Shown here piece by piece: positions 29,301 through 41,400 of a stretch of 64,000 nt of DNA. A program made the translations under genes and the position numbers. The notes beneath the pieces were generated by a model that did not search any database, was not told the DNA's origin, and saw nothing but the letters and a program-made list of their open reading frames with translations. How positions within the stretch are numbered: position 1 is the stretch's first letter; every line of letters begins with the position of its first letter. This DNA is from Bathymodiolus brooksi (lineage: Eukaryota; Mollusca; Bivalvia; Mytilida; Modiolidae). Where the stretch lies: contig OY804577.1 in NCBI GenBank assembly GCA_963680875.1, positions 100,699,906-100,763,905 on the forward strand, in the 5' to 3' direction.

Positions 29301-32300
29301 TAGAGGTAAGCATGCTAACTATTACACCATCTATGTAGCTCTGTTGGTACTGTACACTTTTGGTTTGACCATACTAGAGGTAAGCATGCTAACTATTACA
29401 CCATCTATGTAGCTCTGTTGGTACTGTACACTTTTGGTTTGACCATACTAGAGGTAAGCATGCTAACTATTACACCATCTATGTAGCTCTGTTGGTACTG
29501 TACACTTTTGGTTTGACCATACTAGAGGCAAGCATGCTAACTATTACACCATCTATGTAGCTCTGTTGGTACTGTACACTTTTGGTTTGACCATACTAGA
29601 GGCATGCTAACTATTACACCATCTATGTAGCTCTGTTGGTACTGTACACTTTTGGTTTGAACATACTAGAGGCAAGCATGCTAACTATTACACCATCTAT
29701 GCAGCTCTGTTGGTACTGTACACTTTTGGTTTGACCATACTAGAGGTAAGCATGCTAACTATTACACCATCTATGTAGCTCTGTTGGTACTGTACACTTT
29801 TGGTTTGACCATACTAGAGGCATGCTAACTATTACACCATCTATGTAGCTCTGTTGGTACTGTACACTTTTGGTTTGACCATACTAGAGGTAAGCATGCT
29901 AACTATTACACCATCTATGTAGCTCTGTTGGTACTGTACACTTTTGGTTTGACCATACTAGAGGTAAGCATGCTAACTATTACACCATCTATGTAGCTCT
30001 GTTGGTACTGTACACTTTTGGTTTGACCATACTAGAGACAAGCATGCTAACTATTACACCATCTATGTAGCTCTGTTGGTACTGTACACTTTTGGTTTGA
30101 CCATACTAGAGGCAAGCATGCTAACTATTACACCATCTATGTAGCTCTGTTGGTACTGTACACTTTTGGTTTGACCATACTAGAGGCAAGCATGCTAACT
30201 ATTACACCATCTATGTAGCTCTGTTGGTACTGTACACTTTTGGTTTGGCCATACTAGAGGCAAGCATGCTAACTATTACACCATCTATGTAGCTCTGTTG
30301 GTACTGTACACTTTTGTTTTGACCATACTAGAGGCATGCTAACTATTACACCATCTATGTAGCTCTGTTGGTACTGTACACTTTTGGTTTGACCATACTA
30401 GAGGCAAGCATGCTAACTATTACACCATCTATGCAGCTCTGTTGGTACTGTACACTTTTGGTTTGACCATACTAGAGGCATGCTAACTATTACACCATCT
30501 ATGTAGCTCTGTTGGTACTGTACACTTTTGGTTTGACCATACTAGAGGTAAGCATGCTAACTATTACACCATCTATGTAGCTCTGTTGGTACTGTACACT
30601 TTTGGTTTGACCATACTAGAGGTAAGCATGCTAACTATTACACCATCTATGTAGCTCTGTTGGTACTGTACACTTTTGGTTTGACCATACTAGAGGCAAG
30701 CATGCTAACTATTACACCATCTATGTAGCTCTGTTGGTACTGTACACTTTTGGTTTGACCATACTAGAGGCAAGCATGCTAACTATTACACCATCTATGT
30801 AGCTCTGTTGGTACTGTACACTTTTGGTTTGACCATACTAGAGGCAAGCATGCTAACTATTACACCATCTATGTAGCTCTGTTGGTACTGTACACTTTTG
30901 GTTTGACCATACTAGAGGTAAGCATGCTAACTATTACACGATCTATGTAGCTCTGTTGGTACTGTACACTTTTGGTTTGACCATACTAGAGGCAAGCATG
31001 CTAACTATTACACCATCTATGTAGCTCTGTTGGTACTGTACACTTTTGGTTTGACCATACTAGAGGCTAACTATTACACCATCTATGTAGCTCTGTTGGT
31101 ACTGTACACTTTTGGTTTGACCATACTAGAGGCTAACTATTACACCATCTATGTAGCTCTGTTGGTACTGTACACTTTTGGTTTGACCATACTAGAGGTA
31201 AGCATGCTAACTATTACACCATCTATGTAGCTCTGTTGGTACTGTACACTTTTGGTTTGACCATACTAGAGGTAAGCATGCTAACTATTACACCATCTAT
31301 GTAGCTCTGTTGGTACTGTACACTTTTGGTTTGACCATACTAGAGGCAAGCATGCTAACTATTACACCATCTATGTAGCTCTGTTGGTACTGTACACTTT
31401 TGGTTTGACCATACTAGAGGCATGCTAACTATTACACCATCTATGTAGCTCTGTTGGTACTGTACACTTTTGGTTTGAACATACTAGAGGCAAGCATGCT
31501 AACTATTACACCATCTATGCAGCTCTGTTGGTACTGTACACTTTTGGTTTGACCATACTAGAGGTAAGCATGCTAACTATTACACCATCTATGTAGCTCT
31601 GTTGGTACTGTACACTTTTGGTTTGACCATACTAGAGGCATGCTAACTATTACACCATCTATGTAGCTCTGTTGGTACTGTACACTTTTGGTTTGACCAT
31701 ACTAGAGGTAAGCATGCTAACTATTACACCATCTATGTAGCTCTGTTGGTACTGTACACTTTTGGTTTGACCATACTAGAGGTAAGCATGCTAACTATTA
31801 CACCATCTATGTAGCTCTGTTGGTACTGTACACTTTTGGTTTGACCATACTAGAGACAAGCATGCTAACTATTACACCATCTATGTAGCTCTGTTGGTAC
31901 TGTACACTTTTGGTTTGACCATACTAGAGGCAAGCATGCTAACTATTACACCATCTATGTAGCTCTGTTGGTACTGTACACTTTTGGTTTGACCATACTA
32001 GAGGCAAGCATGCTAACTATTACACCATCTATGTAGCTCTGTTGGTACTGTACACTTTTGGTTTGGCCATACTAGAGGCAAGCATGCTAACTATTACACC
32101 ATCTATGTAGCTCTGTTGGTACTGTACACTTTTGTTTTGACCATACTAGAGGCATGCTAACTATTACACCATCTATGTAGCTCTGTTGGTACTGTACACT
32201 TTTGGTTTGACCATACTAGAGGCAAGCATGCTAACTATTACACCATCTATGCAGCTCTGTTGGTACTGTACACTTTTGGTTTGACCATACTAGAGGCATG

Positions 32301-34754
32301 CTAACTATTACACCATCTATGTAGCTCTGTTGGTACTGTACACTTTTGGTTTGACCATACTAGAGGTAAGCATGCTAACTATTACACCATCTATGTAGCT
32401 CTGTTGGTACTGTACACTTTTGGTTTGACCATACTAGAGGCAATCATGCTAACTATTACACCATCTATGCAGCTCTGTTGGTACTGTACACTTTTGGTTT
32501 GACCATACTAGAGGCAAGCATGCTAACTATTACACCATCTATGTAGCTCTGTTGGTACTGTACACTTTTGGTTTGATCATACTATAGGCAAGCATGCTAA
32601 CTATTACACCATCTATGTAGCTCTGTTGGTACTGTACACTTTTGGTTTGACCATACAAGAGGCAAGCATGCTAACTATTACACCATCTATGCAGCTCTGT
32701 TGGTACTGTACACTTTTGGTTTGACCATACTAGAGGTAAGCATGCTAACTATTACACCATCTAGGTAGCTCTGTTGGTACTGTACACTTTTGGTTTGACC
32801 ATACTAGAGGTAAGCATGCTAACTATTACACCATCTATGTAGCTCTGTTGGTACTGTACACTTTTGGTTTGACCATACTAGAGGCTAACTATTACACCAT
32901 CTATGCAGCTCTGTTGGTACTGTACACTTTTGGTTTGACCATACTAGAGGCATGCTAACTATTACACCATCTATGCAGCTCTGTTGGTACTGTACACTTT
33001 TGGTTTGACCATACTAGAGGCATGCTAACTATTACACCATCTATGTAGCTCTGTTGGTACTGTACACTTTTGGTTTGACCATACTAGAGGTAAGCACGCT
33101 AACTATTACACCATCTATGTAGCTCTGTTGGTACTGTACACTTTTGGTTTGACCATACTAGAGGTAAGCATGCTAACTATTACACCATCTATGTAGCTCT
33201 GTTGGTACTGTACACTTTTGGTTTGACCATACTAGAGGCATGCTAACTATTACACCATCTATGTAGCTCTGTTGGTACTGTACACTTTTGGTTTGACCAT
33301 ACTAGAGGCAAGCATGCTAACTATTACACCATCTATGTAGCTCTGTTGGTACTGTACACTTTTGGTTTGACCATACTAGAGGCAAGCATGCTAACTATTA
33401 CACCATCTATGTAGCTCTGTTGGTACTGTACACTTTTGGTTTGGCCATACTAGAGGCAAGCATGCTAACTATTACACCATCTATGTAGCTCTGTTGGTAC
33501 TGTACACTTTTGTTTTGACCATACTAGAGGCATGCTAACTATTACACCATCTATGTAGCTCTGTTGGTACTGTACACTTTTGGTTTGACCATACTAGAGG
33601 CAAGCATGCTAACTATTACACCATCTATGCAGCTCTGTTGGTACTGTACACTTTTGGTTTGACCATACTAGAGGCATGCTAACTATTACACCATCTATGT
33701 AGCTCTGTTGGTACTGTACACTTTTGGTTTGACCATACTAGAGGTAAGCATGCTAACTATTACACCATCTATGTAGCTCTGTTGGTACTGTACACTTTTG
33801 GTTTGACCATACTAGAGGTAAGCATGCTAACTATTACACCATCTATGTAGCTCTGTTGGTACTGTACACTTTTGGTTTGACCATACTAGAGGTAAGCATG
33901 CTAACTATTACACCATCTATGTAGCTCTGTTGGTACTGTACACTTTTGGTTTGACCATACTAGAGGTAAGCATGCTAACTATTACACCATCTATGTAGCT
34001 CTGTTGGTACTGTACACTTTTGGTTTGACCATACTAGAGGCAAGCATGCTAACTATTACACCATCTATGTAGCTCTGTTGGTACTGTACACTTTTGGTTT
34101 GACCATACTAGAGGCAAGCATGCTAACTATTACACCATCTATGTAGCTCTGTTGGTACTGTACACTTTTGGTTTGACCATACTAGAGGCAAGCATGCTAA
34201 CTATTACACCATCTATGTAGCTCTGTTGGTACTGTACACTTTTGGTTTGACCATACTAGAGGCATGCTAACTATTACACCATCTATGTAGCTCTGTTGGT
34301 ACTGTACACTTTTGGTTTGAACATACTAGAGGCAAGCATGCTAACTATTACACCATCTATGCAGCTCTGTTGGTACTGTACACTTTTGGTTTGACCATAC
34401 TAGAGGCATGCTAACTATTACACCATCTATGTAGCTCTGTTGGTACTGTACACTTTTGGTTTGACCATACTAGAGGTAAGCATGCTAACTATTACACCAT
34501 CTATGTAGCTCTGTTGGTACTGTACACTTTTGGTTTGACCATACTAGAGGTAAGCATGCTAACTATTACACCATCTATGTAGCTCTGTTGGTACTGTACA
34601 CTTTTGGTTTGACCATACTAGAGGTAAGCATGCTAACTATTACACCATCTATGTAGCTCTGTTGGTACTGTACACTTTTGGTTTGACCATACTAGAGGTA
34701 AGCATGCTAACTATTACACCATCTATGTAGCTCTGTTGGTACTGTACACTTTTG
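14730..34754 (+). repeat. Satellite array, right arm (inverted orientation)
   Basis: Same satellite in the opposite orientation: each unit runs ACTGTACACTTTTGGTTTGA, then CCATACTAGAGG, then a variable block, then CTAACTATTACACCATCTAT. It is organised as higher-order repeats. A marker variant with GATCATACTATAGG recurs at 17458, 19716, 21247, 22551, 24155, 25459, 27923 and 32575, at intervals of 2258, 1531, 1304, 1604, 1304, 2464 and 4652 bp. Pairs of 66-bp units recur in step and produce identical 66-codon open frames. The array ends abruptly at 34754 in mid-monomer (ACTTTTG followed by unrelated AAAACATTATG). Confidence 0.98.
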
Positions 34755-36286
34755 AAAACATTATGTCATACAGATGCCACATGCTGGCTATGGCTCACAT
34801 TGATTCCATAATAATGAACAACAATTGTTTTCAACATTTAATATTCTAATAAGAAAGGTTTATAAAATTGATACTATAACAAACATTAACATCACATAAC
34901 AACTAAAGACACTTTGGTTCTATGGGTCCTAGTCCTGGTCAAACATTTACTGATAGAGAGAATTGGTCTGTCAGATAAATTATTTGATCTATGTATCATG
35001 GTCAAATATTTATTGATGGAGAGCATTGGTCTGTCAGCATAAATTATTTGTTCATCGATACTAACAACAACTTACATTGAATTGGTTAAGAATTATGGAA
35101 TTCTATTTCTCAACTTTATACCGATGTAATTTTAAGAACATTGCCACATTGATTCACACCAAAAAGACAAATTCGTAAATTATGTTGTTTGTGGCAGATC
35201 ATGTTATTCTGTCTTTCTTATTTATTTCTTTATTGTTATTCTTTTTTTTCACAGTTGTAATTTTTGCATGTCTGAATTATGATTTGTGTGTACTGTTGCC
35301 TCTAACTGATATCTTGTCATGGTCTTACATACTAAAGTGATATGTTGAAGGAATTTTCTAAAAAATATCTCGATGAAACTGATTTGTTCGATTACAGAAG
35401 TCAGTATTGAGATATAATGTACAGTAAATAACAAGTTTTTCAAACACTTAATTTTTTTTATAAAAAGCAGTATGGCTTGGGGTTGTTCCATTTGAACATA
35501 CATGGTTTTCAGATGGCACTTTCAAAATATACTGAGCAACTTCGAAATATTACATTTTCAGATGTCTTTAATTCCCCTCATAAAATATGATGAAAAAACC
35601 CTTCCCAATGGTAGTGATTTAAAAAGTGCCATTACTGGGTGCAACATATGTTTTAATGGAACAGCCCTTACTAAATTGTTGGTATTACTGTCGAAAAATA
35701 TTGTAAAATATACTAAATATAAAACTACACAATTTTAGAGTAACAATTATCTGTTGTGATTATTACATACAACATTTTATGCAAACTGATTTTTCTGGGG
35801 GGGGGGGGGGGGGGGGGGGGGGGGACATCATAAAACCATTAATTATACATAATACAACACATGATAAAAAAAAAAACCAACAACAGATAAAATTTCAACC
35901 AATTCAAGCATGACATTTTAATATTTGGCCATTTAAAGGAAATCTTGTTATATTAATGGCAAGTCTGCATGGAGTACGAGTCTCAGTTATAATCTTTAAT
36001 TGGGACCAGCTAAAAGTGGTTTAATTTGGAGCACATTTCTACCTTTTTTTAATGAATTTGTTAAATCAAACTTAATTAGCACCATCTGGATCATCCTGAA
36101 TGTGGACGAAATATTTGCCAATGTACTAACAATTAAAAGATTCTGCAAAATTTACATAAAATCTACGAAAGGGGTTCACCAAAAGATTGTCTCAGCCATG
36201 TTTGGTTAAATTTAGTCACTGGCTACAGAAAACATGTGTTGGTCAAAATAAGCTTACATATCAGAAAAACTCACATATTTTAAAGA
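34755..36286. other. Non-coding flank of the satellite
   Basis: A/T-rich single-copy-like sequence. It contains an imperfect 63-bp tandem duplication (copies starting at 34937 and 35000, both with TTGGTCTGTCAG), a poly-G run (separate entry), and two short open frames (35249-35503 minus, 35502-35738 plus) that resemble no family I know and have low-complexity composition. I do not call them genes. Confidence 0.6.
35797..35824 (+). repeat. 28-nt poly-G homopolymer
   Basis: An uninterrupted run of 28 G residues follows TTTTTCT in an A/T-rich context. Such a run can form G-quadruplex structure on the plus strand. Its exact length is uncertain because homopolymers are error-prone in sequencing. 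Confidence 0.9.
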
Positions 36287-36555
36287 TGGTTTATTGGTTT
36301 ACGGTGTTTAACGCCACTTTCAACACTATTTCAGTTATATCCTGGCAGTCAGTTTTATTGGTGGAGGAAACCAAAGTACTTGGAGAAAACCACTGACCTG
36401 TCACAATTCACTGACAAACTTTATCACATAATGTTGTATCAAGTACACCTTGCCATGAATGGGGTTCGAACTCACAACTTCAGTGGTGATAGCCATTGAT
36501 TGCACAGGTAGTTGTAAATCCAACTACCATACGATCACGACCACGACTGCCCCTT
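36287..36555 (-). mobile_element. SINE, family A, near full length
   Basis: Read on the minus strand it starts GGGGCAGTCGTGGTCGTGAT, continues TATGGTAGTTGGATTTACAA, has a B-box-like GAGTTCGAACCCC, then GGTGTACTTGATACAACATT, and ends in the module TGGTTTTCTCC...CCTCCACCAATAAAAC...GAAAGTGGCGTTAAACACC. Three related copies lie at 39.1, 39.7 and 40.7 kb. RNA polymerase III promoter-like head and conserved 3' module fit a tRNA-derived SINE. No clear target duplication around this copy. Confidence 0.85.
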
Positions 36556-37882
36556 AAAAAATCTATATATAAGTTAAATAACTTCATCATGTTCCAGTAG
36601 CTAGCTTTAGCTAGCTTAAAGTAATATTACACCAGTTTTGGGTGAAGAAATGTTTTCCCTGAAAATTCAATTTGGAATACGGCACTACCTTTACTAAGCT
36701 ATTCATGCATGTTTCAAGTCGAAATATGTTCACAACAATTAGAGATCTGCAAATCCGTGTGCATGTTTATTGTCCTCACCAGTGTTGTGGAGACTGATTA
36801 ACTTTCAGTTGTTTTGTTCCGATGATTGCCGATCATGACCTCATGATGAAAAGTTAAACAATCATGGATGCTGAGGTAAGCACGCACACATTCCTGACAA
36901 TGATTATTGAGGAATCTGTTTCATGTCATGTGAACCATTTTGCTTTGGTGCAATTATTCTTATGTGGTACACACGGAATATATTTTTACTTGCATCCGAC
37001 ATTTTTTTCATCAACTGAACAGTGCGCATGAGCGATAATCTCCCCGAAAGAGTTCAAATCTTGGGTCACGTGTATATCATTTGCATTACTGTCTGTATTC
37101 AAAATTTCTTAACTTTTTTTTTTAACTAGAAATGAACCTCTCAGATTTTTAATGATAAACGTGAGGGAAATGCAAAAGTATTCAAAATTTCTTTTTTATA
37201 AAACGTTTTATTGTACTGTATGTATTTGATGTAATAATAGTATATTCTTATAATAAACATTATGCATAGTATTCCAGCTTCTATAACATGTAAATGAGAT
37301 GCCCTTTTTGGTACAGATAGTCACGCGTAAAAATGCCCTTTTCTCAGTTAGCACCCTGCGCTGACAAAATCCTGGCTAGAACACTGAAATATTTTGCGAT
37401 TTGCTCTTAAAATCTGCTTTAGAGTGAATTTTTAATGTTATGCAGTTGATTTTAGTTAAAATTAAGTGACATATTAAGTGAAAATATTTAATCCAAAAAT
37501 TCCACGATATTTGCCTTTCATATTACTTTAAATAAAAATGTATTCCCACTATAATTTCTATTGTAGCAGTAGTGAGGCTGTAATTTATACAACTTTGGCT
37601 TATTTTGACAATCTCCTCTAATGCTTCCTGGATGCCTCTCTCTGAAATTCATACCCTACAGATCAAGCGTCCATGTAACATAGCCAATGCATAACAACCA
37701 CAATGTTATGATGATGATGATAAGCCAGTCATTAAACTAATGACAGAGTTTTATGTTTTTATTCTACAGGAAAAAACCTGTCAAAACAGAATCTCCTTGT
37801 GACTAATTTTTGTGCTCGGAATAGACAACTCTTCGGTTTAATTTATACCAGTTAAATAAGCAAAGATTTCCTATAATGGGAA
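36556..37882. other. Intergenic, no gene recognised
   Basis: A/T-rich sequence without a convincing open frame. The only gene-like signal is ATGGATGCTGAG at 36864 directly followed by a consensus donor (GAG/GTAAGC after 36875). It could be a short first exon on the plus strand, but nothing downstream supports it. Confidence 0.5.
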
Positions 37883-38010
37883 TTTATTTATAGTTCGGTG
37901 TTATACAGGATTCTGGTTTATTTATAGTTCGGTGTTATACAGGATTCTGGTTTATTCATAGTTTGGTGTTATACAGGATTCTGGTTTATTCATGGTTTGG
38001 TTTAGATAGA
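37883..38010 (+). repeat. 34-bp minisatellite, about 3.7 copies
   Basis: Units starting TTTATTTATAG or TTTATTCATAG begin at 37883, 37917, 37951 and 37985, exactly 34 bp apart, each with GTTATACAGGATTCTGG. The last unit is partial and diverges into GGTTTAGATAG. It lies downstream of the FAM136A homologue's stop codon. Confidence 0.9.
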
Positions 38011-38359
38011 TTTCACTGTATCAGTAAACATTGAGTATCACTGACTAGAAGTGGCCATTTCTATTTTTTTCCCACTTCAATATTTGGTACATGTATTCAA
38101 ATTTGGTCATCCAATTATTTTCGCTGACCATTTAATATTTAATACAATAAATACATAATTCTACATATGTATCTGGTGAATTATACATGTATCTTTCAGT
38201 CTTTGTCTTAATTTTTTCACCTACTTGCCCGAAAGTCAAATTTAGAAAAAATGTCTATTTCTTCAAACAAATTCTTTCATAATTTTCAGTTGTCTAAATC
38301 CAGTTTTACTTGTTCCAGGCTTCAGGCAAGTGGGTTAGCGCAAAGATTGATCTTTCATG

Positions 38360-38365
38360 TTTATT
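38360..38365 (-). terminator. Candidate polyadenylation signal of FAM136A homologue
   Basis: TTTATT on the plus strand reads AATAAA on the minus strand, about 90 nt downstream of the stop codon at 38455. It is the first canonical hexamer after the stop. Inference from position only. Confidence 0.35.
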
Positions 38366-38454
38366 ATCTCCAAACATATTCATGAGATGTGTTAACTGTT
38401 CCAAAAAATCCACTTCAAAGTCAATATTAAAAATTTCTACAAATGACTACATCA

Positions 38455-41400
38455 TCATGTTAATGAACCTTTAGATATATTGTCTTTCATTCTCTGAAGA
38501 ATCTTAGGAAGCATTTTAATATGATTGTCTGCACAGTCTACAACACATTTTTCCATTTCTGCCTTGACTTTTGATTCTTCTATATTCTTAGTTTGCATTT
38601 TATCAGTAACTTTATCTCTACAATCCAGTACACCTCTTTGTAGTCTCTCCTATAAAATATAAATAAAACAGATCAGTTGCCATGAAACAGGGTCTATTTG
38701 TAAGATTATTCTTCACCCATATTTTGTCTTGTTGTTGATAATCCAGCATCTGAGAAATATAATTCTCTACACCAAATAACATCATAATGATAGGGATGAA
38801 TGGGATAACCTTTGTCAACAGAAGAAAAAAGTGTTGTTCAACTACAGTACAGGCTCTGGGCCATATCACACTCATTTTAGGGTATGAGTGGTCCTCATTA
38901 TTAAAGAACCTTGCGTGACGTGGAACAGCAATGTGGAACAGCAATAAAGAACTGTTCCTTTACTTTGATTTACATCTAAGAATAAACTTAGATAGTTTCT
39001 TATGTTCATTTTGCATCCATATCCTTATAAATTTTGTTTTCCAACAGATTGGATTTTAAGCACCATTGAAGAAGTATAGGCCTTTGTGTCTGGTACACTA
39101 AATTTACGGGGCCGTTGTGGTCGTGATCGTATGGTAGTTTTCTCCGGGTACTCCGGTTTCCTCCACCAATAAAACTTGACTGCCATGATACAACTGAAAT
39201 ATTGTTGAAAGTAGTGTTAAACACCATAAACCACTAAATTTACATTGATATTTTGATTTTTATTAGAAGTGGTCTGTGTATATTATACATTGTAGGAAAA
39301 TTTAACATTTATTTATACAAGCTTTAGAAACAGGTAGAAGAGCAGGCTTTTCCAGGCCTGTTTCGCAACATGTGCAAACACAATGTACATATATTGTGTT
39401 TTCAAAAAATCCAACACTATTGCCGAATTGTCTGAAAAGAGCAGAAACAAGACTTAGTATCATTTTAATTGTTTTCACTGGTGTCCTCTGACTATCAAGT
39501 CTGCACTAGGACTGTTAATGTTTACTACCATCGCTGTACTTAAATCTGATACCAGAAAAGCTATATCTTGGTCAGTTACTATATAAAAAAATAATTATCC
39601 AGTCCATGCAATTTCACTGCTCAAATAGAACCAGTGCAGGATAATAATTAATATTCTATCATCTATGTACCCTGGTTGTAATGAATGTTTTACATACAAC
39701 ATGTAGCACATTTAAATATATATGATCCTGCTAGGGGCCTTCGTGATGGTTTGGTAGTTGGATTTACAACTACCTATGCAATCAGGGCTTATCATCACTA
39801 AAGTTGTGAGTTCTAATCATGCTCATGGCAAGGTGTACTTGATACAACATTATGTGATAAGGTTTGTCAGTGAATTGCAGCAGATGTGTGGTTTTCTCCG
39901 AGAATACTGGTTTCCTCCACTAATAAAACAGACTGCCACAATATAACTGAAATATTGTTGAAAGTGGCATTAAACACCATAGCACTAACCCATATGATCC
40001 TGCTTAGGTTGACAATTCTTTTTTCATTACATTTCAGAAAATAAAATAAAATCCATATTATAGCATATAATTACATATGTGGCATATTAGACAAACACAA
40101 TAATATCTGAACACTGACCAGGGATAAAACTTACCACTACCAGGTGCCCATTGTAGCCCAAAAACTACTAACATTTGGCCCGAGTTCCTCAAAATTTTCA
40201 GAATGGCCCAATTGGTTACTGAAATTTTGAAAAATTTCATATGCAAAGTCAGTTGCTGGGCTACTAAAATTGTTACTTTACTAATTTTAGGGACACCAGC
40301 TGGCAACTGAAGCAAAATTGGTTTTTTCCTACACTGACTTTGTCATGGTCCGTCTCTAACTGTAGTAGATAATTTACTTTCTTTATTTTAATCAACTTTA
40401 ATTAAATTAACAACAATGTAACAGCTTTTTATATCAGTTTCATTTAAAAAGTTACCCAGTATATAATGGCTTCATTGTTACAAACATGATTTTAGCTGAG
40501 ACCCACCTGAAAAACCTGCATTTCATTGCCTACATATGTCTGACAGTTTTCCAATGGTTTGGCACATTTCTCTATGCACCTCTGTACTTCATCGACTGAA
40601 GCAGAGGTGTTCTCACAGCACTTTATACTACATCTGAACAAATCTGCCTAAAAAGAAAAAAAGATATACCTTAACAAGGGGCCGTCTCGGTCATGATCGT
40701 ATAGTAGTTGGATTTATAACTACATGTACCTATACAATCACTTCCTATCACCACTAACGTTGTGAGTTCGAACCCTGATCAGACGAGGTGTACTCAAAAC
40801 AACATTATATTATTATAAAGTTTTTCTGACTGCCACGATATAACTGAAATATTGTTGAAAGTGGCATTAAACACCATAACCGTATACCTTAACACCAATC
40901 TAAATGAAATGGTTTTGTTTCTTAAAAAAAATTCTATGGACATCTAACGACATCAAGTATGGAGTCGCATCAGAGTACACATTTTCAACCGATCAAATCA
41001 GCATCATGAGAATAATAAATCTTTAAGTATCAATATCGAGTACATATCAAGAACTGTTGTCCGATGGTCAAAGATGAAAGATTACATGATATGACCTTGA
41101 AAACAGAATGTTATTAGATGCTAGTGTATCACCAAGAAATTAAATTAAAAAAAAAAGATACAACAAACATTAAATTTTAATTAAATTTCTTATAAACATT
41201 TTCTCTAAGGGCCTGGGTGGCTCAATGAGTTAGGTAGTTGGATTACCTAACAACTCATACAAGCCTATCATCAATACGACGTGGGTTCGTGCCCGGCTTT
41301 GTAAATTACAAAAAAGGGTGCACTCGACTCGCAGCCGCAAGTGATAAAGTTTACCAGTTGCTTGCCCATGGTCGGTGGTTCTCTCCGGCTTCTTCCACCA

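Noticed and set aside
1..34754. CRISPR-like direct repeat array
   Set aside because: Repeats are contiguous monomers with no unique spacers, and the context is eukaryotic.
38618..38944. 108-codon minus-strand open frame
   Set aside because: It overlaps exon 3 of the FAM136A homologue in another frame and runs through intron 2; it has no recognisable domain.
40058..40315. 85-codon minus-strand open frame
   Set aside because: It lies in intron 2 of the FAM136A homologue, with no domain, no codon-like pattern and no splice context.
41209..41300. tRNA gene at the head of the family B SINEs
   Set aside because: A and B boxes are present, but the cloverleaf stems are not conserved and the sequence continues into a repeated SINE body with an (AAATC)n tail.
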